From Ariolimax columbianus (lineage: Eukaryota > Mollusca > Gastropoda > Stylommatophora > Arionidae), in assembly GCA_036924085.1 (NCBI GenBank), contig JAVGWX010000004.1:11971954-12035953 (forward strand): DNA of 64,000 nt, written 5' to 3'. The position numbers were made by a program, and so were the translations under genes. The notes below the pieces were generated by a model that saw only the letters and a program-made list of their open reading frames with translations, searched no databases and was not told where the DNA came from. Within the stretch, counting starts at the first letter, position 1, and each line of letters opens with the position of its first letter. Below, piece by piece: positions 44,524 through 55,134 of this stretch.

Positions 44524-45250
44524 AATAATGATAGTTGTCCATCACAAGTGATGAAGACCACTCTCTTTGTTCAGCCTTGTGGACAGTCGTATCTCTTGCT
44601 ATGTCCGCTGAAATGGGTGACTTGCGCGGTGATTTGGATTAAAGTGAGGAAGAAACTGCGCCTTTTGTCAACCTCACTCACAGAGCCTAAGCTACCTTTT
44701 TGCCAGTGGCAAGACATTCGTCGAGACGACTGGAGATAGCATAGAATGCAGATTTTGCCTCAGGGTTACCACCGAAGCCTTTCCGTAAACATGTAACCCG
44801 CAGGGTAGAAAGGTGGGATGGCATCTAACGCAGTTTGTCGTGCCTTTTCGATAACCACAAGAGGTCGTATGGACAACACTTTGCGTGTGAGTGGGTCTGG
44901 CATCTCTCCCTAGCTGTATTGAACTCATCATAGTAGCATCTAAAATTCCCACACGCCAAATTCGCGAAGGTGAACCGGCAGAACTAACCCGTGAAATACG
45001 TCACAGGTATAAGCGTAGTGCCATTCAGCCGGCGTCCAGACCAGGATAAACGGATGGAAGAAATCACAAAAAAAAGAACGAAATAACAAGCCCAGACGGA
45101 AAACAACACCACGTTTCAGTGAACACAAGTGACGTCGTCGACTAGTGTGAATTCCAGGCAAATCCGAGGTCTGGCGGCATCCATAATGATCCAAAACAGT
45201 AGAGAAATGTATACTCGCAGCCAGTTATGGCGCCAACTTTGCCAACCAAT
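44524..45250 (-). mobile_element. ~725-bp unrecognised retroelement, copy 2, 18-bp TSD
   Basis: CTCCCATATTATAATAAT (44506-44523) and CTCCCATATTAGAATAAT (45251-45268) flank it, one mismatch in 18. The internal sequence matches 26101-26824 collinearly. On the minus strand the element ends TGGACAACTATC followed by (ATT)n. Minus-strand open frames begin MDHYGCRQTSDLPGIHTSRR here, a different frame from copy 1, which argues against a conserved protein. Confidence 0.88.
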
Positions 45251-45354
45251 CTCCCATATTAGAATAATTAGAAATACAATATCACGTCGAGTATTCCCAT
45301 TACCGGATCCACATGACGATTTATAAGACCTAAAAATAAAAGCCGTTGTCATGC

Positions 45355-45500
45355 AGTCGCCACGCAGTGTGTAGGGCATGTTTTTATTTTCCCTCTCCCC
45401 CCTGCCCCACCGATAGAAAACACACAATAAATGTCGTGCCTGGGTTTTGAACCCGTTGCCCCTGAGGCCGGGTTGAAACCGTTTGACCACCCTCTTCTCG
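45355..45500 (-). repeat. tRNA-like SINE head
   Basis: The minus strand reads GAGGGTGGTCAAACGGTTTC, AACCCGGCCTCAGGGGCAAC, GGGTTCAAAACCCAGGC. The spacing of the GGTCAAACGG (A-box-like) and GGTTCAAAACC (B-box-like) segments is tRNA-like. The 3' part is C/G-run rich and not matched elsewhere in the window. Confidence 0.5.
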
Positions 45501-46139
45501 TTATAACGTATAATTCTAATGAATGCCCACCTTTTCCGTCTCAGCTAATATCACGACTGTACATGACAATCCTTTGGTCATGCTGAAATATTTTGTTGTA
45601 AATCGCAGTGTTTCCAAAGTAACCATGGAGACGATCATGTAGAAGCCAAACATGAATTGAGAACTGTAAGGAGCATGCATGAAGGATGAACACAGCTAAG
45701 GAGGACATGAGTGACCTAGAAAGCTGGCAGAGAATAATACTGCTGAGATACGGTCGACTGGACGAGCATTGAAGACGTGTATTTGTGTGTGTAGTTATTT
45801 ATTCTGAAAAGGGGCGACAAGAAAATTAGCTCAGTTGTCGCTGCTGAAATGTTAAATTGCGTTCTAAGCCTTTCAACTCTCGCCAACTGTACGAACAATT
45901 TCTCCTACGCACGGGCTCTGGAGGCATTGAGGGAACCTCGAAAAGCACGAATAGCTGATAGTTTGATGGCAGCAACTTTTAGGGGGTATGGGGTCACTTT
46001 TTCACCTTACTATAAATACGCTACATCCAAGTGGTTACTGAGGAAACAGTCATGAAGCTGGCAACTTCATCTTTTAAAAACTATTGGTATGAGGCAGCAC
46101 TACAAATGACTGGAATCATGTATGTATAAAGGATGGATA

Positions 46140-46395
46140 GATGAAGCAAACTGCAGTATTGGACCTACGCTTTAACAAATGACTGAGGTCTCATGCAGTG
46201 TTTGACCTAACCTTCAACATATGACTTAAGCCAAATGCTGTGTTGGACCTACGCTTCAATAAATGACTGAAGCCAAATGCAGTGTTGGACCTACGCTTCA
46301 ACAGATGACTGAGGTCACATGCAGTGTTGGAACCTAACCTTCAACAAATGACTGAAGCCAAATACAGTGTTGGACCTAAGCTTTAGCAAAAGGAA
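46140..46395. repeat. ~42-bp tandem array, ~6 copies
   Basis: GTGTTGGACCTACGCTTCAA, CAAATGACTGAAGCCAAATG, CA is repeated, with alternation of GGTCACATG / AGCCAAATG variants. Confidence 0.9.
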
Positions 46396-46731
46396 TATCA
46401 GGAAAAGTGTGATAATTAAGCTGGTAGGATCCAAATAAGTGTCGCTTTGTATGTTGCCATATCTCCTACCACAGCTTGCGTCTATAGCTTTCCGTATCTC
46501 CTATTATTTCATCTTGCTCTATTCGTCGACCCTTCCTGCATTTTACCCCTCACAAAAGATTGTTACGTTGCTGTAGTCACTGAGAAAGTTGTGCGCTACC
46601 AACCTGCATATCTATGAGCAATCTTAGCACTGTATCCATTGACTTCTATTCGAATGGAGTATGTGCTACCATGATGACCGCTACCATGTTGACAAACGTG
46701 CAAGTAGTTCCTGCTCTTGCTCTCGCTCACT

Positions 46732-46806
46732 CTATCGCTCTCCGTCTCTCTCTATATCTCTCTATCTCTCTCTCCCTCCCTCTCTCTGTCTCTCTCTCTC
46801 CTCACA
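46732..46806. repeat. (CT)n-rich microsatellite
   Basis: Imperfect CTCTCT with TATCTC and CCCTCC interruptions. The open frames over it are simple-sequence artefacts. Confidence 0.9.
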
Positions 46807-46904
46807 TTTCTTGAGCATAATCACGAGTCTCGTGTTTGCTGGTCTTTATCTAAAACATGACCGGCCATTTTGTTATCAATCATAAAGTACATATTCTTGT
46901 TGAC

Positions 46905-46961
46905 GTGCATGTAACCGAGCGGTTTGAGCACTGGGCCGGGGGCTTAAAGCCCAAGTACGGG
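46905..46961 (+). repeat. tRNA-like fragment cut by SINE-1
   Basis: GTAACCGAGCGGTTTGAGCA, CTGGGCCGGGGGCTTAAAGC has an A-box-like tRNA shape but is interrupted at ~46961 where the SINE-1 begins, before a B box. Confidence 0.4.
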
Positions 46962-47215
46962 GACGGAGTTGGCTAGTGGTTAAGTGACACGGCTCACAAT
47001 CCAAAGGTGCTGAGTTCGATCACCATCACAGCACCAGCCGTTACACCGGGGAAGCAAACCCTTAGAACATGCCGGAGGAAGAAAACCCTTACATAAAATG
47101 AATGCGGACGTCGGATGCTCTGGGACAACAGGCGCAAATTAAAAACATAGTGCAACGCACACCGTCGTGAGGAATTGAGAAATAAGTCGAACGCAAAAAA
47201 ACACCATAAAAAGAA
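46962..47215 (+). repeat. SINE-1 copy
   Basis: Head GGAGTTGGCTAGTGGTTAAG, B-box-like GAGTTCGATCACC (diverged), then GGGAAGCAAACCCTTAGAAC, CATAAAATGAATGCGGACGT, CGGATGCTCTGGGACAACAG and CAACGCACACCGTC with an A-rich end. A weak duplication CAAGTACGG/CAAGTGCGG lies on either side. Confidence 0.85.
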
Positions 47216-47344
47216 ACTCTCAAGTGCGGCCTGTTTCTATCGGAGGCAAAATATAAAGCGTGCGGACTGCAGAGCCAAGCGACCTTTATTCTACAGCCTA
47301 TAATCGTGTGTGTGAGATAGTCGGCCAGAGGAAGCCCTTCCATG

Positions 47345-47637
47345 TGATAAGGGTAATAGTCTTAGACCACTATAACATTATAATCTAGTTGATAGTATCG
47401 AGCCATAAGGGTAATAGTCTTAGACCACTATAACATTACAATCTAGATGTTAGTATCGAACCATAAGGGTAATAGTCTTAGACCACTATAACATTACAAT
47501 CTAGTTGATAGTATCGAGCCATAAGGGTAATAGTCTTAGACCACTATAACATTACAATCTAGATGATAGTATCGAACCATAAGGGTAATAGTCTTAGACC
47601 ACTATAACATTACAATCTAGTTGATAGTATCGAGCCG
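47345..47637. repeat. 58-bp tandem array, 5 copies
   Basis: CCATAAGGGTAATAGTCTTA, GACCACTATAACATTACAAT, CTAG(T/A)TGATAGTATCGA is repeated. Two unit types (AGTTGATAGTATCGAG and AGATGATAGTATCGAA) alternate, which implies duplication of a two-unit block. Confidence 0.95.
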
Positions 47638-47794
47638 CGGGATTTAGAGACTGTGACATGGCGTAACACCGGCCATGGTTAAGTGGTTTGAAAAGACCAG
47701 CATAGATGGCGCATAACAGGCTGCGGGTCTACTTTGCTCTAGTGTTTGAGTAAATTAAGATGGATTTGCACATCGGTGAACCCCTCTCCAAGAA

Positions 47795-48247
47795 ACGATG
47801 TTTAAAGAAGGACACGAGTTAACGCAACACTATGCGCCTGGCCTGGTCTCGGAAGATCTTTAGTTAACTCACGTCCTTCTATAACCATCGTTGTCCAGTT
47901 CTTCACTGTTGTCTTCGACACACTTTTGTCACCATACACTGCCTACACTCTGCGATGAATGTCAATTGGTCAACATTCTTCAGCTGTTAGAAACCGAATC
48001 ACCGCTCGCTGATCAACTCTGGACGGATTCCGTAGCACACCATGACTTCCTCTGTTAAAGGTGGCCGTGATCACACCCGTTATGTTTTTAACGGTCTTTG
48101 AATAAACTATGAATCGGAGGATAATGATATTTTCAAACTTGACGGCTGGTACATGCTAATTACACCAGAAGTGACGTCATCGTGCACATCGTACGTATGT
48201 TCACTTGTTGCAGTTTGTTCCGGTTTCATTTGAATACGCCTCGTAAC
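47795..48247 (-). mobile_element. Second fold-back mariner derivative
   Basis: The right end reads TTCCGGTTTCATTTGAATAC then GCCTCG, the mariner end seen at 9982, and is followed by TA. Inward are GACGTCATCGTGCACATCGT and, on the minus strand, the HTH coding region (GCTGTTAGAAACCGAATCACC in plus; AVIRFLTAEEC on minus). Near the left end GATGTTTAAAGAAGGACACG, AGTTAAC is repeated in inverted form at 47866-47893 (GTTAACTCACGTCCTTCTAT). No complete second terminal repeat was found at the left. Confidence 0.75.
47803..47894. repeat. Inverted repeat in the second mariner derivative
   Basis: ACGATGTTTAAAGAAGGACA, CGAGTTAAC (47803-47831) pairs imperfectly with GTTAACTCACGTCCTTCTATAACCATCGT (about 47866-47894). 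The arms code for the mariner FKEG block. Confidence 0.8.
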
Positions 48248-48696
48248 CCGATTACGTCAGAATTGACTATATGATGATGGAACCTTGAAGTTGTAGCTCT
48301 CTACTGAATATTTGGTTTTTCTTTTTCTTATTGGGAGGGGGGTGTTATCTTTCCACTTCTTCGTGTTGCAAGTGCTTATTTGTCAGAGGTGGATCTTCAG
48401 GGAGTGTTCTTCATCACTTGGATTGGTCTGCAACTTCGTATTCCCAATTTGTCAGAACCAAGTCTGTGCCTTCATGTTTACACCTGTCTACTTTTTATTG
48501 TACGTGTTTACCTCATTAGTTTCTACTGGCGGAGGCGCTCCTATTCCACCACAGACCGTAGTCAATTGGGCGATATTAAGACACATAAAGCAGTATGCGT
48601 CTGTATATACCTATGCTAGGTTTGTGCACTCTCAGAGGCCAGCCGAACCAAAATGTAATGGAAAGGCCTCACCCTGAGGGCGTGTGTGAAATTTGT

Positions 48697-48912
48697 GCAA
48701 GAGTGTGATTGTTGGACAGAGTCAAATGAAACAAGAGTATGATTGTTGGACAGAGTCAAATGAAACAAGAGTATGATTGTTGGACAGAGTCAAATGAAAC
48801 AAGAGTATGATTGTTGGACAGAGTCAAATGAAACAAGAGTGTGATTGTTGGACAGAGTCAAATGAAACAAGAGTGTGATTGTTGGACAGAGTCAAATGAA
48901 ACAAGAGTGTTT
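48697..48912. repeat. 34-bp tandem array, ~6 copies
   Basis: GTGTGATTGTTGGACAGAGT, CAAATGAAACAAGA is repeated nearly perfectly. A GTGTG/GTATG variant marks two blocks of units. Confidence 0.95.
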
Positions 48913-49458
48913 GGAAAGAAGAAGAGGGGGATCTCTTGAGTTCAGAGTTACATGTCTACTACTAGAGCAGAATCAATTATATAGGTTACGTTCGATTCAA
49001 GCTACTACTTTGCTGACATTTAACAAATGGTGTGTCAACCCTAACTAGATACATTCATTTGCTCGCCTTGCTAAGCCTTCAGCCGTCTGGGAGCCTTCTT
49101 ATGCTTCCCGGTTATAGATTTGGTACAGTCCTTGACGTCGACAATCTTTTGTGCACTGTCGTCTATCAAGAAAGAGGCAGGTGGCTTTTATTATCTGGCC
49201 GCGGGACTTAACCAAAATAACAACAGCCATGTTTCCTGTCGGACCACGTTGATCCCATACGGGCTGTCCAGATTTGGACACATGTCTTTTGTGATGTAAG
49301 GCGACCATGTAGTCGATTTGAGTGCTATTGAAAGGCACCCAGTGACCGGATGTGTGGTAGGTACGCGAACTCGCCGAAGTGGAAATATAAATATCGCCCT
49401 TGTGACATTAAGGAATCATCAGTTGGAGTAGGTAGTTCGCGTGACTTTTGGTGAACGT

Positions 49459-49590
49459 GTTGGCTACTACTGGCATTATTGTACAAGTGTTGGCTACTAC
49501 TGGCATTATTGTACAAGTGTTGGCTACTACTGGCATTATTGTACAAGTGTTGGCTACTACTGGCATTATTGTACAACTGTTGGCGGAAGT
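49459..49590. repeat. 30-bp tandem array, ~4.3 copies
   Basis: TGTTGGCTACTACTGGCATT, ATTGTACAAG is repeated. The 10-codon period opens frames on both strands (CWLLLALLYK, YNNASSSQHL). Confidence 0.92.
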
Positions 49591-49711
49591 TAGTCTTATC
49601 AGAGTGTCTATTCTCTGGTGATACTATCTACGTTTGGTGCTCGTGTTCACTGTCTGAGGATACCAGTTGGAAAGTCACCTCGCTACACCTGTTATATTGT
49701 GTATTCTAGCT

Positions 49712-49755
49712 ATGGGGGATGTTCGCACAAGTAACTTTTCTGGATGGAAGGAAAG
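49712..49755 (+). CDS. Candidate first coding exon with perfect donor
   Basis: An ATG opens MGDVRTSNFSGWKE, followed by AG and then GTAAGT (AAG|GTAAGT, an ideal donor). It lies downstream of the 30-bp array. The coding part is only 44 bp and no next exon could be traced, so chance is a serious alternative. Confidence 0.15.
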
Positions 49756-49759
49756 GTAA

Positions 49760-51160
49760 GTGAAACGAATAGAGCATAAACTATAGTATTTTATGGGAAA
49801 CATTAATCTGTGATGTCCGTTATAGTTTTATTATGAAACGTATCCAGAGCATTAAAAAAAAAAATTCCTGCTATTAAGAGAGTTTTAAATTAACTTAAAC
49901 ATTTTGCTACTAACGTTCATACAGAGAACAGACAGCAGCAGAAAAAAAGCCCGGCAAGAATGACCCAAAACAAATTTTAAATAAAAGAACAAGTAGTAAG
50001 TACGCACCATGAACCCGATTTTTATTATTACCTTTGCCCAGGCAGAGGTAGACATGCTCTTGAAAGCTTTATGTATTATGTTCTTAGCACTTTCCTCAAG
50101 ATATACAATTCATCGCATTTTCAGTTATAATTCTCTCCCGTTGGTTTCCTGGCTTCAACATGTCAAGTGTGCTACACACTGACTTCTCAGCAGGAAAACA
50201 TTGCTGCCCTTGACGTAATGTAAACATAACAAGTCACAAAATATAATTCCTTTATTCTCAACATTCCCTAAAGAGATCTGGTCGACCGATTATATAACTT
50301 GTCCCTCGATTTCCTGAAGCGGGGAGTTTCAGTTCGTTTCACGACAATGTAATTATACCGAAATGTTCAAACTTTCCAAAGCCCAGAGCGGTTATCTTGG
50401 CTAAGGACGAACATTTCGCATACCATCATGACAACTGGAAGGACATACTGATGAAAAGAAATAAGTACAGAAGAGATCTATTATTGCTGATTTTGTGTCT
50501 CCTATATCCTATAATACTGTTTTTTTTTCTTTCTTTGCGAATGTTTTTGATTGAAATTTTAATTCGTCACATCAAATTGAGGAATTGCTTCGTGTTTTAT
50601 CTTTAAAATCTTTAAAACAATATATTACCTCTTTTTCCATTAACCCACCACGCCCCGCTTTATCCCCCCCCCCCCCCTCAAATGTGTGTCATTGTCGGCT
50701 TTTCGCACATATATTTCGCACGTTTCCTTAAACCATTATCTAGTTATTGTCCATACTATTAAGTGACTAAGTTAGTACAGTTATAGAACATGATACTGAT
50801 AGATTGTAGAATGTAGCAGCGGAAGGACACAATACAAGTAGGTTATCAGCTTCTTGTATCATCCATGCGATAATAGTCAAGTATGCAACAATATTGTTCA
50901 GTGTACACAGAGTGCACAGTGAGCGGGTAGCGCCAACATCCTGTGCACTGTTTAAACTTAATCGAACCATATCGCGTGATTGTCCTTTATCGTGTTGCTC
51001 CAACGTGATGCATAGACCACAACTGCAGCTGGCCCCTTTTAAAGTAAGCCAGTTTCCAAGCATTTGCAATCATTTCTATTTTTGCTCCAAAGTGAAGCAT
51101 AGGCCGGGTTTAATTGCAGCTGGTCTTTTTACAGAAAACGTGTATCCGAGCTTTTGCAGT
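49760..51160. other. No gene recognised
   Basis: The stretch is AT-rich with a C run near 50667. Open frames at 50397-50606 and 50767-51069 lack recognisable domains. Confidence 0.5.
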
Positions 51161-51163
51161 ATC

Positions 51164-51720
51164 TCATAATAATGGCAATGGTGTGTTTGTATATGGTGAG
51201 ATTGCCAGCCCCAAGCAAAACTCATTTCCTTCCCCTTCTACGACATTGGCCCTATTTTTTTCATCCAAGATACCACGTGTGATTGTAGCTATCAGAACTT
51301 GTGTTTTCTTTTTGATGATTGTTAAACCAAACTCGCAACAGGCATCACACAGTTTAGATAGTAAGCTTTGCAGGTCCTCCTCTGAATGAGTCGTAATTGC
51401 TGAATCATCCGCAAAGAGCAGTTTTCTGATCAGCAGCCTGTTTATTTTGATCTTGGCTTTCAGCCTTTGGAATTTGCATAGGTCACCTTCTGTGGGGGAA
51501 TGAGTGAATATGCCACCATCCTGGCCAGGGAAGGCATGTTTCAAGAGGAGTGAGAAATATATTTCAAAGAAGGTTGGAGCAAATACACGGCCTTGTTTTA
51601 CTCCACACTTGATTGCAAACTCCTCTGTTATGATGTGACCAAAATATCAGAACTTAATTTCGTTCATCAATTCTCTTTGCACTCCCAATGCCTCATATAT
51701 TTCCCTATTTGTTTTATGTT
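51164..51720 (-). pseudogene. LINE reverse transcriptase palm fragment
   Basis: The minus strand reads EIYEALGVQRELMNEIKF, a stop, ITEEFAIKCGVKQGRVFAPT, LLKHAFPGQDGGIFTHSPTE, LIRKLLFADDSAITTHSEED, LQSLLSKLCDACCEFGLTII and KKTQVL. This covers the GVKQG-VLAPTLF and FADD(A) catalytic blocks and the thumb start of a non-LTR RT. The 126-codon frame is intact over the palm. The R in KQGR replaces a usual C. Confidence 0.85.
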
Positions 51721-52182
51721 CTTTCTATGAGGTACGCACCATTATTCTATATATCCACGTTTCAAATACATCTCTTCTCCAACTGTTTTTCAGTGATGTA
51801 CGTGTTCTAATCATGTGTCTATAATTTTTTCTGCACATGACAATAAGGCATACCATTGCTGTGATGTTTGTTCTTGATATCTAAAAAAACTTTGGTCTAA
51901 TGGCCTTTCATCTCAATGTATGCTGTTCCGTCCTCTGTTTCCTTTGAATGTTGTATACTTCCTAATTTTACTGTATACTCTAAAAAATTCGTTTTATCAC
52001 AATGCGCAGTACGAACGTTTTTTTTTCCACAGCAACTGCCGTTGCTTTCGTCTATCGCTATCACAAAGTGTGTACAGTTGTGTACAGTTGTGTGTTCAAA
52101 TTGAGTTGGGAAGTCAGTGTTTGTTAGAAATCATACATCTTTCCTAATAAATGTGGAATAGTTACGGTTGATCACACATAAT

Positions 52183-52455
52183 TATAGAGCCGCGTAGCGC
52201 AGTGATTAGCGCTCTGGCTTTGCATCAGAGTGGCCCTGGTCTCATTCCCCAGTTGAATCGGAAATGTTTTTTGAGACCGCAATGGCTCCCGGGTCGACCC
52301 AGCCTTAAATGGGTACCGGTTCAGTCCGGGAAGTTAAGGCGGCCGGCGTGATGCTGACCACATCATCCACTAAGTGCCGTGGGTTACAAAATAATATGGG
52401 CCTAACACCGTAGTTCCTTTTCGCCGCATGGCCTGACGGGATTTGAAAAATTATT
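52183..52455 (+). repeat. SINE-3, long copy with (ATT)n end
   Basis: Head GAGCCGCGTAGCGCAGTGAT, TAGCGCTCTGGCTTTGCATC (A-box region), then GGTCTCATTCCCC (diverged B-box). The body has CCCGGGTCGACCCAGCCTTA, GGTACCGGTTCAGTCCGG, CACATCATCCACTAAGTGCC and ATAATATGGGCCTAACACCG, with the 3' end TTATTATTATAG. ATTATAG also precedes the head. Confidence 0.88.
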
Positions 52456-52719
52456 ATTATAGATAAGCTAATATAAAGACCATTTTGTGGGTTGATCGTT
52501 TTATAGAATTGGGTGTTAATCGGAGCAGCGAGTTTGGCTATCTTTCTTTGCTGTTGTTTGATATACTTTTGTATTCTGAATACATATGAAATCCACAGGT
52601 TTTTGGCTACAATCAATATGCGGTTAAATCTTAGATAGCCAGTTCACTGTCATATATTTAATTAGTTGAACATACAAGGTCTGCCGTGCATGCTGCATTA
52701 TGTCACTCGCGCCATGTCA

Positions 52720-52721
<2 letters not shown>

Positions 52722-52762
<41 letters not shown>
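52722..52762. repeat. (CT)n microsatellite
   Basis: About 20 uninterrupted CT units beginning after a TCTCTTTCTC lead-in. Confidence 0.95.
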
Positions 52763-52763
<1 letters not shown>

Positions 52764-52849
52764 ACACATGTGGACGATACAGTGATATACCTTATAAGTA
52801 ATGATAGAAGTCTGACAAAGATCGCCAGATTTATTCTGCTGTTGGGATT

Positions 52850-53292
52850 AGATACTCAGATCGTACAGTGATGTCAGAGAATTATCAGAGAACTAGATAC
52901 TCAGATCGTACAGTGATGTCAGAGAATTATCAGAGAACTAGATACTCAGATCGTACAGTGATGTCAGAGAATTACCAGAGAACTAGATACTCAGATCGTA
53001 CAGTGATGTCAGAGAATTTCCAAATAACTAGATATTCAGATCGCACAGCGATGTCAGAGAATTACCAGAGAACTAGATATTCAGATCGTACAGCGAAATC
53101 AAAGAATTACCAGAGAACTAGATATTCAGATCGTACAGCGATGTCAGAGAATTACCATAGAACTATATATTCAGATCGTGCAGCGATGTCAGAGAATTAC
53201 CAGAGAACTAGATATTCAGATCGTACAGCGATGTCAGAGAATTACCAGAGAACTAGATATTCAGATCGTACAGCGATGTCAGAGAATTACCT
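52850..53292. repeat. 45-bp tandem array, ~9.8 copies
   Basis: ACTCAGATCGTACAGTGATG, TCAGAGAATTATCAGAGAAC, TAGAT is repeated. The 15-codon frame MSENYQRTRYSDRTV is open for 161 codons on the plus strand. Unit variants show position (left TACTCAG, right TATTCAG and ACAGCG), so the array grew in two phases. No support for translation. Confidence 0.95.
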
Positions 53293-53599
53293 GACGGCTT
53301 CTATTGCTAATTGTTTGAAGAACGTAACACTGCCGCTATGCACGAGATGGTAAAACTGATTAAAAATTAATTCTTTTTTTTAAACTGGCTTGTCAAGTCA
53401 AGAAAATGGAAGTTCGGCGTTGTCAATATATAACCTTGGCTTCCTAAAAGTGACACTGTTGCTTGCTTAAGATATTTTATTACGTAGTTATTGAAATGAT
53501 TGTTACAAATGGGAATTAGAGGTACTGAAGGAAAGAAGGCGATAGTTGGAGATCAGATTACTAAACATTTGAATCTTGTGGGTGTTTTTTAAGACGGAT

Positions 53600-53835
53600 G
53601 TTTATTGCACCGACAAGCCTACTTGCAGATCCATGAGGACGGAATAGAGAAACCAGAACAAAGAACACAACCCAGAAAATGACAGCATAAACAAACTTGG
53701 CAGAGATGTGCAGGCTCAGAACAAGATATTGCAGACTTAAGGCCCACTTCCACAGAATGGGTATTAGCGAAATGTGGAACATCCAAGCAAACACCAGAAC
53801 ATATCCTGCAGGACCTCTCCACTCATGCTGTAAAC
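53600..53835 (+). pseudogene. RNase H LINE C-terminus, family 2, next to the 61-bp array
   Basis: TNLAEMCRLRTRYCRLKAHF, HRMGISEMWN and then TPEHILQDLSTHAV-like text in a shifted frame align with the minus-strand copy at 43370-43560. Sequence identity is easy to see in GCAGACTTAAGGCCCACTTC, CACAGAATGGGTATTAGCGA. The copy runs directly into the first 61-bp unit at about 53835. Confidence 0.75.
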
Positions 53836-55130
53836 CAACGAGAGATATTTGAGCTTGCGAGATGTTGCACATACCCGGCATCTGTACAGAATAAAGAGGA
53901 GAGAGATATTTGAGCTTGCGAGATGTTGCACATACCCGGCATCTGTACAGAATAAAGAGGAGAGAGATATTTGAACTTGCGAGATGTTGCACATACCCGG
54001 CATCTGTACAGAGTAAAGAGGAGAGAGATATTTGAGCTTGCGAGATGTTGCACATACCCGGCATCTGTACAGAATAAAGAGGAGAGGTGATATTTGAACT
54101 TGCGAGATGTTGCACATACCCGGCATCTGTACATAATAAAGAGGAGAGAGATATTTGAGCTTGCGAGATGTTGCACATACCCGGCATCTGTACAGAATAA
54201 AGAGGAGATAGATATTTGAGCTTGCGAGATGTTGCACATAACCGGCATATGTACAGAATAAAGAGGAGAGAGATATTTGAGCTTGCGAGATGTTGCACAT
54301 ACCCGGCATCTGTACAGAATAAAGAGGAGATAGATATTTGAGCTTGCGAGATGTTGCACATAACCGGCATATGTACAGAATAAAGAGGAGAGAGATATTT
54401 GAGCTTGCGAGATGTTGCACATACCCGGCATCTGTACAGAATAAAGAGGAGAGAGATATTTGAGCTTGCGAGATGTTGCACATACCCGGCATCTGTACAG
54501 AATAAAGAGGAGAGAGATATTTGAGCTTGCGAGATGTTGCACATACCCGGCATCTGTACAGAATAAAGAGGAGAGAGATATTTGAGCTTGCGAGATGTTG
54601 CACATACCCGGCATCTGTACATAATAAAGAGGAGAGAGATATTTGAGCTTGCGAGAAGTTGCACATACCCGGCATCTGTACAGAATAAAGAGGAGAGAGA
54701 TATTTGAGCTTGCGAGATGTTGCACATAACCGGCATATGTACAGAATAAAGAGGAGAGAGATATTTGAGCTTGCGAGATGTTGCACATACCCGGCATCTG
54801 TACAGAATAAAGAGGAGAGAGATATTTGAGCTTGCGAGATGTTGCACATACCCGGCATCTGTACAGAATAAAGAGGAGAGAGATATTTGAGCTTGCGAGA
54901 TGTTGCACATACCCGGCATCTGTACAGAATAAAGAGGAGAGAGATATTTGAGCTTGCGAAATGTTGCACATACCCGGCATCTGTACAGAATAAAGAGGAG
55001 AGAGATGTTGCACATACCCGGCATCTGTACAGAATAAAGAGGAGAGAGATATTTGAGCTTGCGAGATGTTGCACATACCCGGCATCTGTACAGAATAAAG
55101 AGGAGAGAGATATTTGATCTTACAAGATGT
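53835..55130. repeat. 61-bp minisatellite, ~21 copies, all minus frames open
   Basis: The unit reads GAGAGATATTTGAGCTTGCG, AGATGTTGCACATACCCGGC, ATCTGTACAGAATAAAGAGG, A. Because 61 is not a multiple of three, each minus frame cycles through all phases; none has a stop, giving nested open frames of 524, 436 and 420 codons. The variant units TAACCGGCATATG recur at intervals, showing block duplication. One unit is truncated near 54990. No signal peptide, domain or splice context supports a protein. Confidence 0.95.
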
Positions 55131-55134
55131 TGCA

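Noticed and set aside
48312..48677. 121-codon ORF as a gene
   Set aside because: No domain recognised, start not in a convincing context, and length is compatible with chance.
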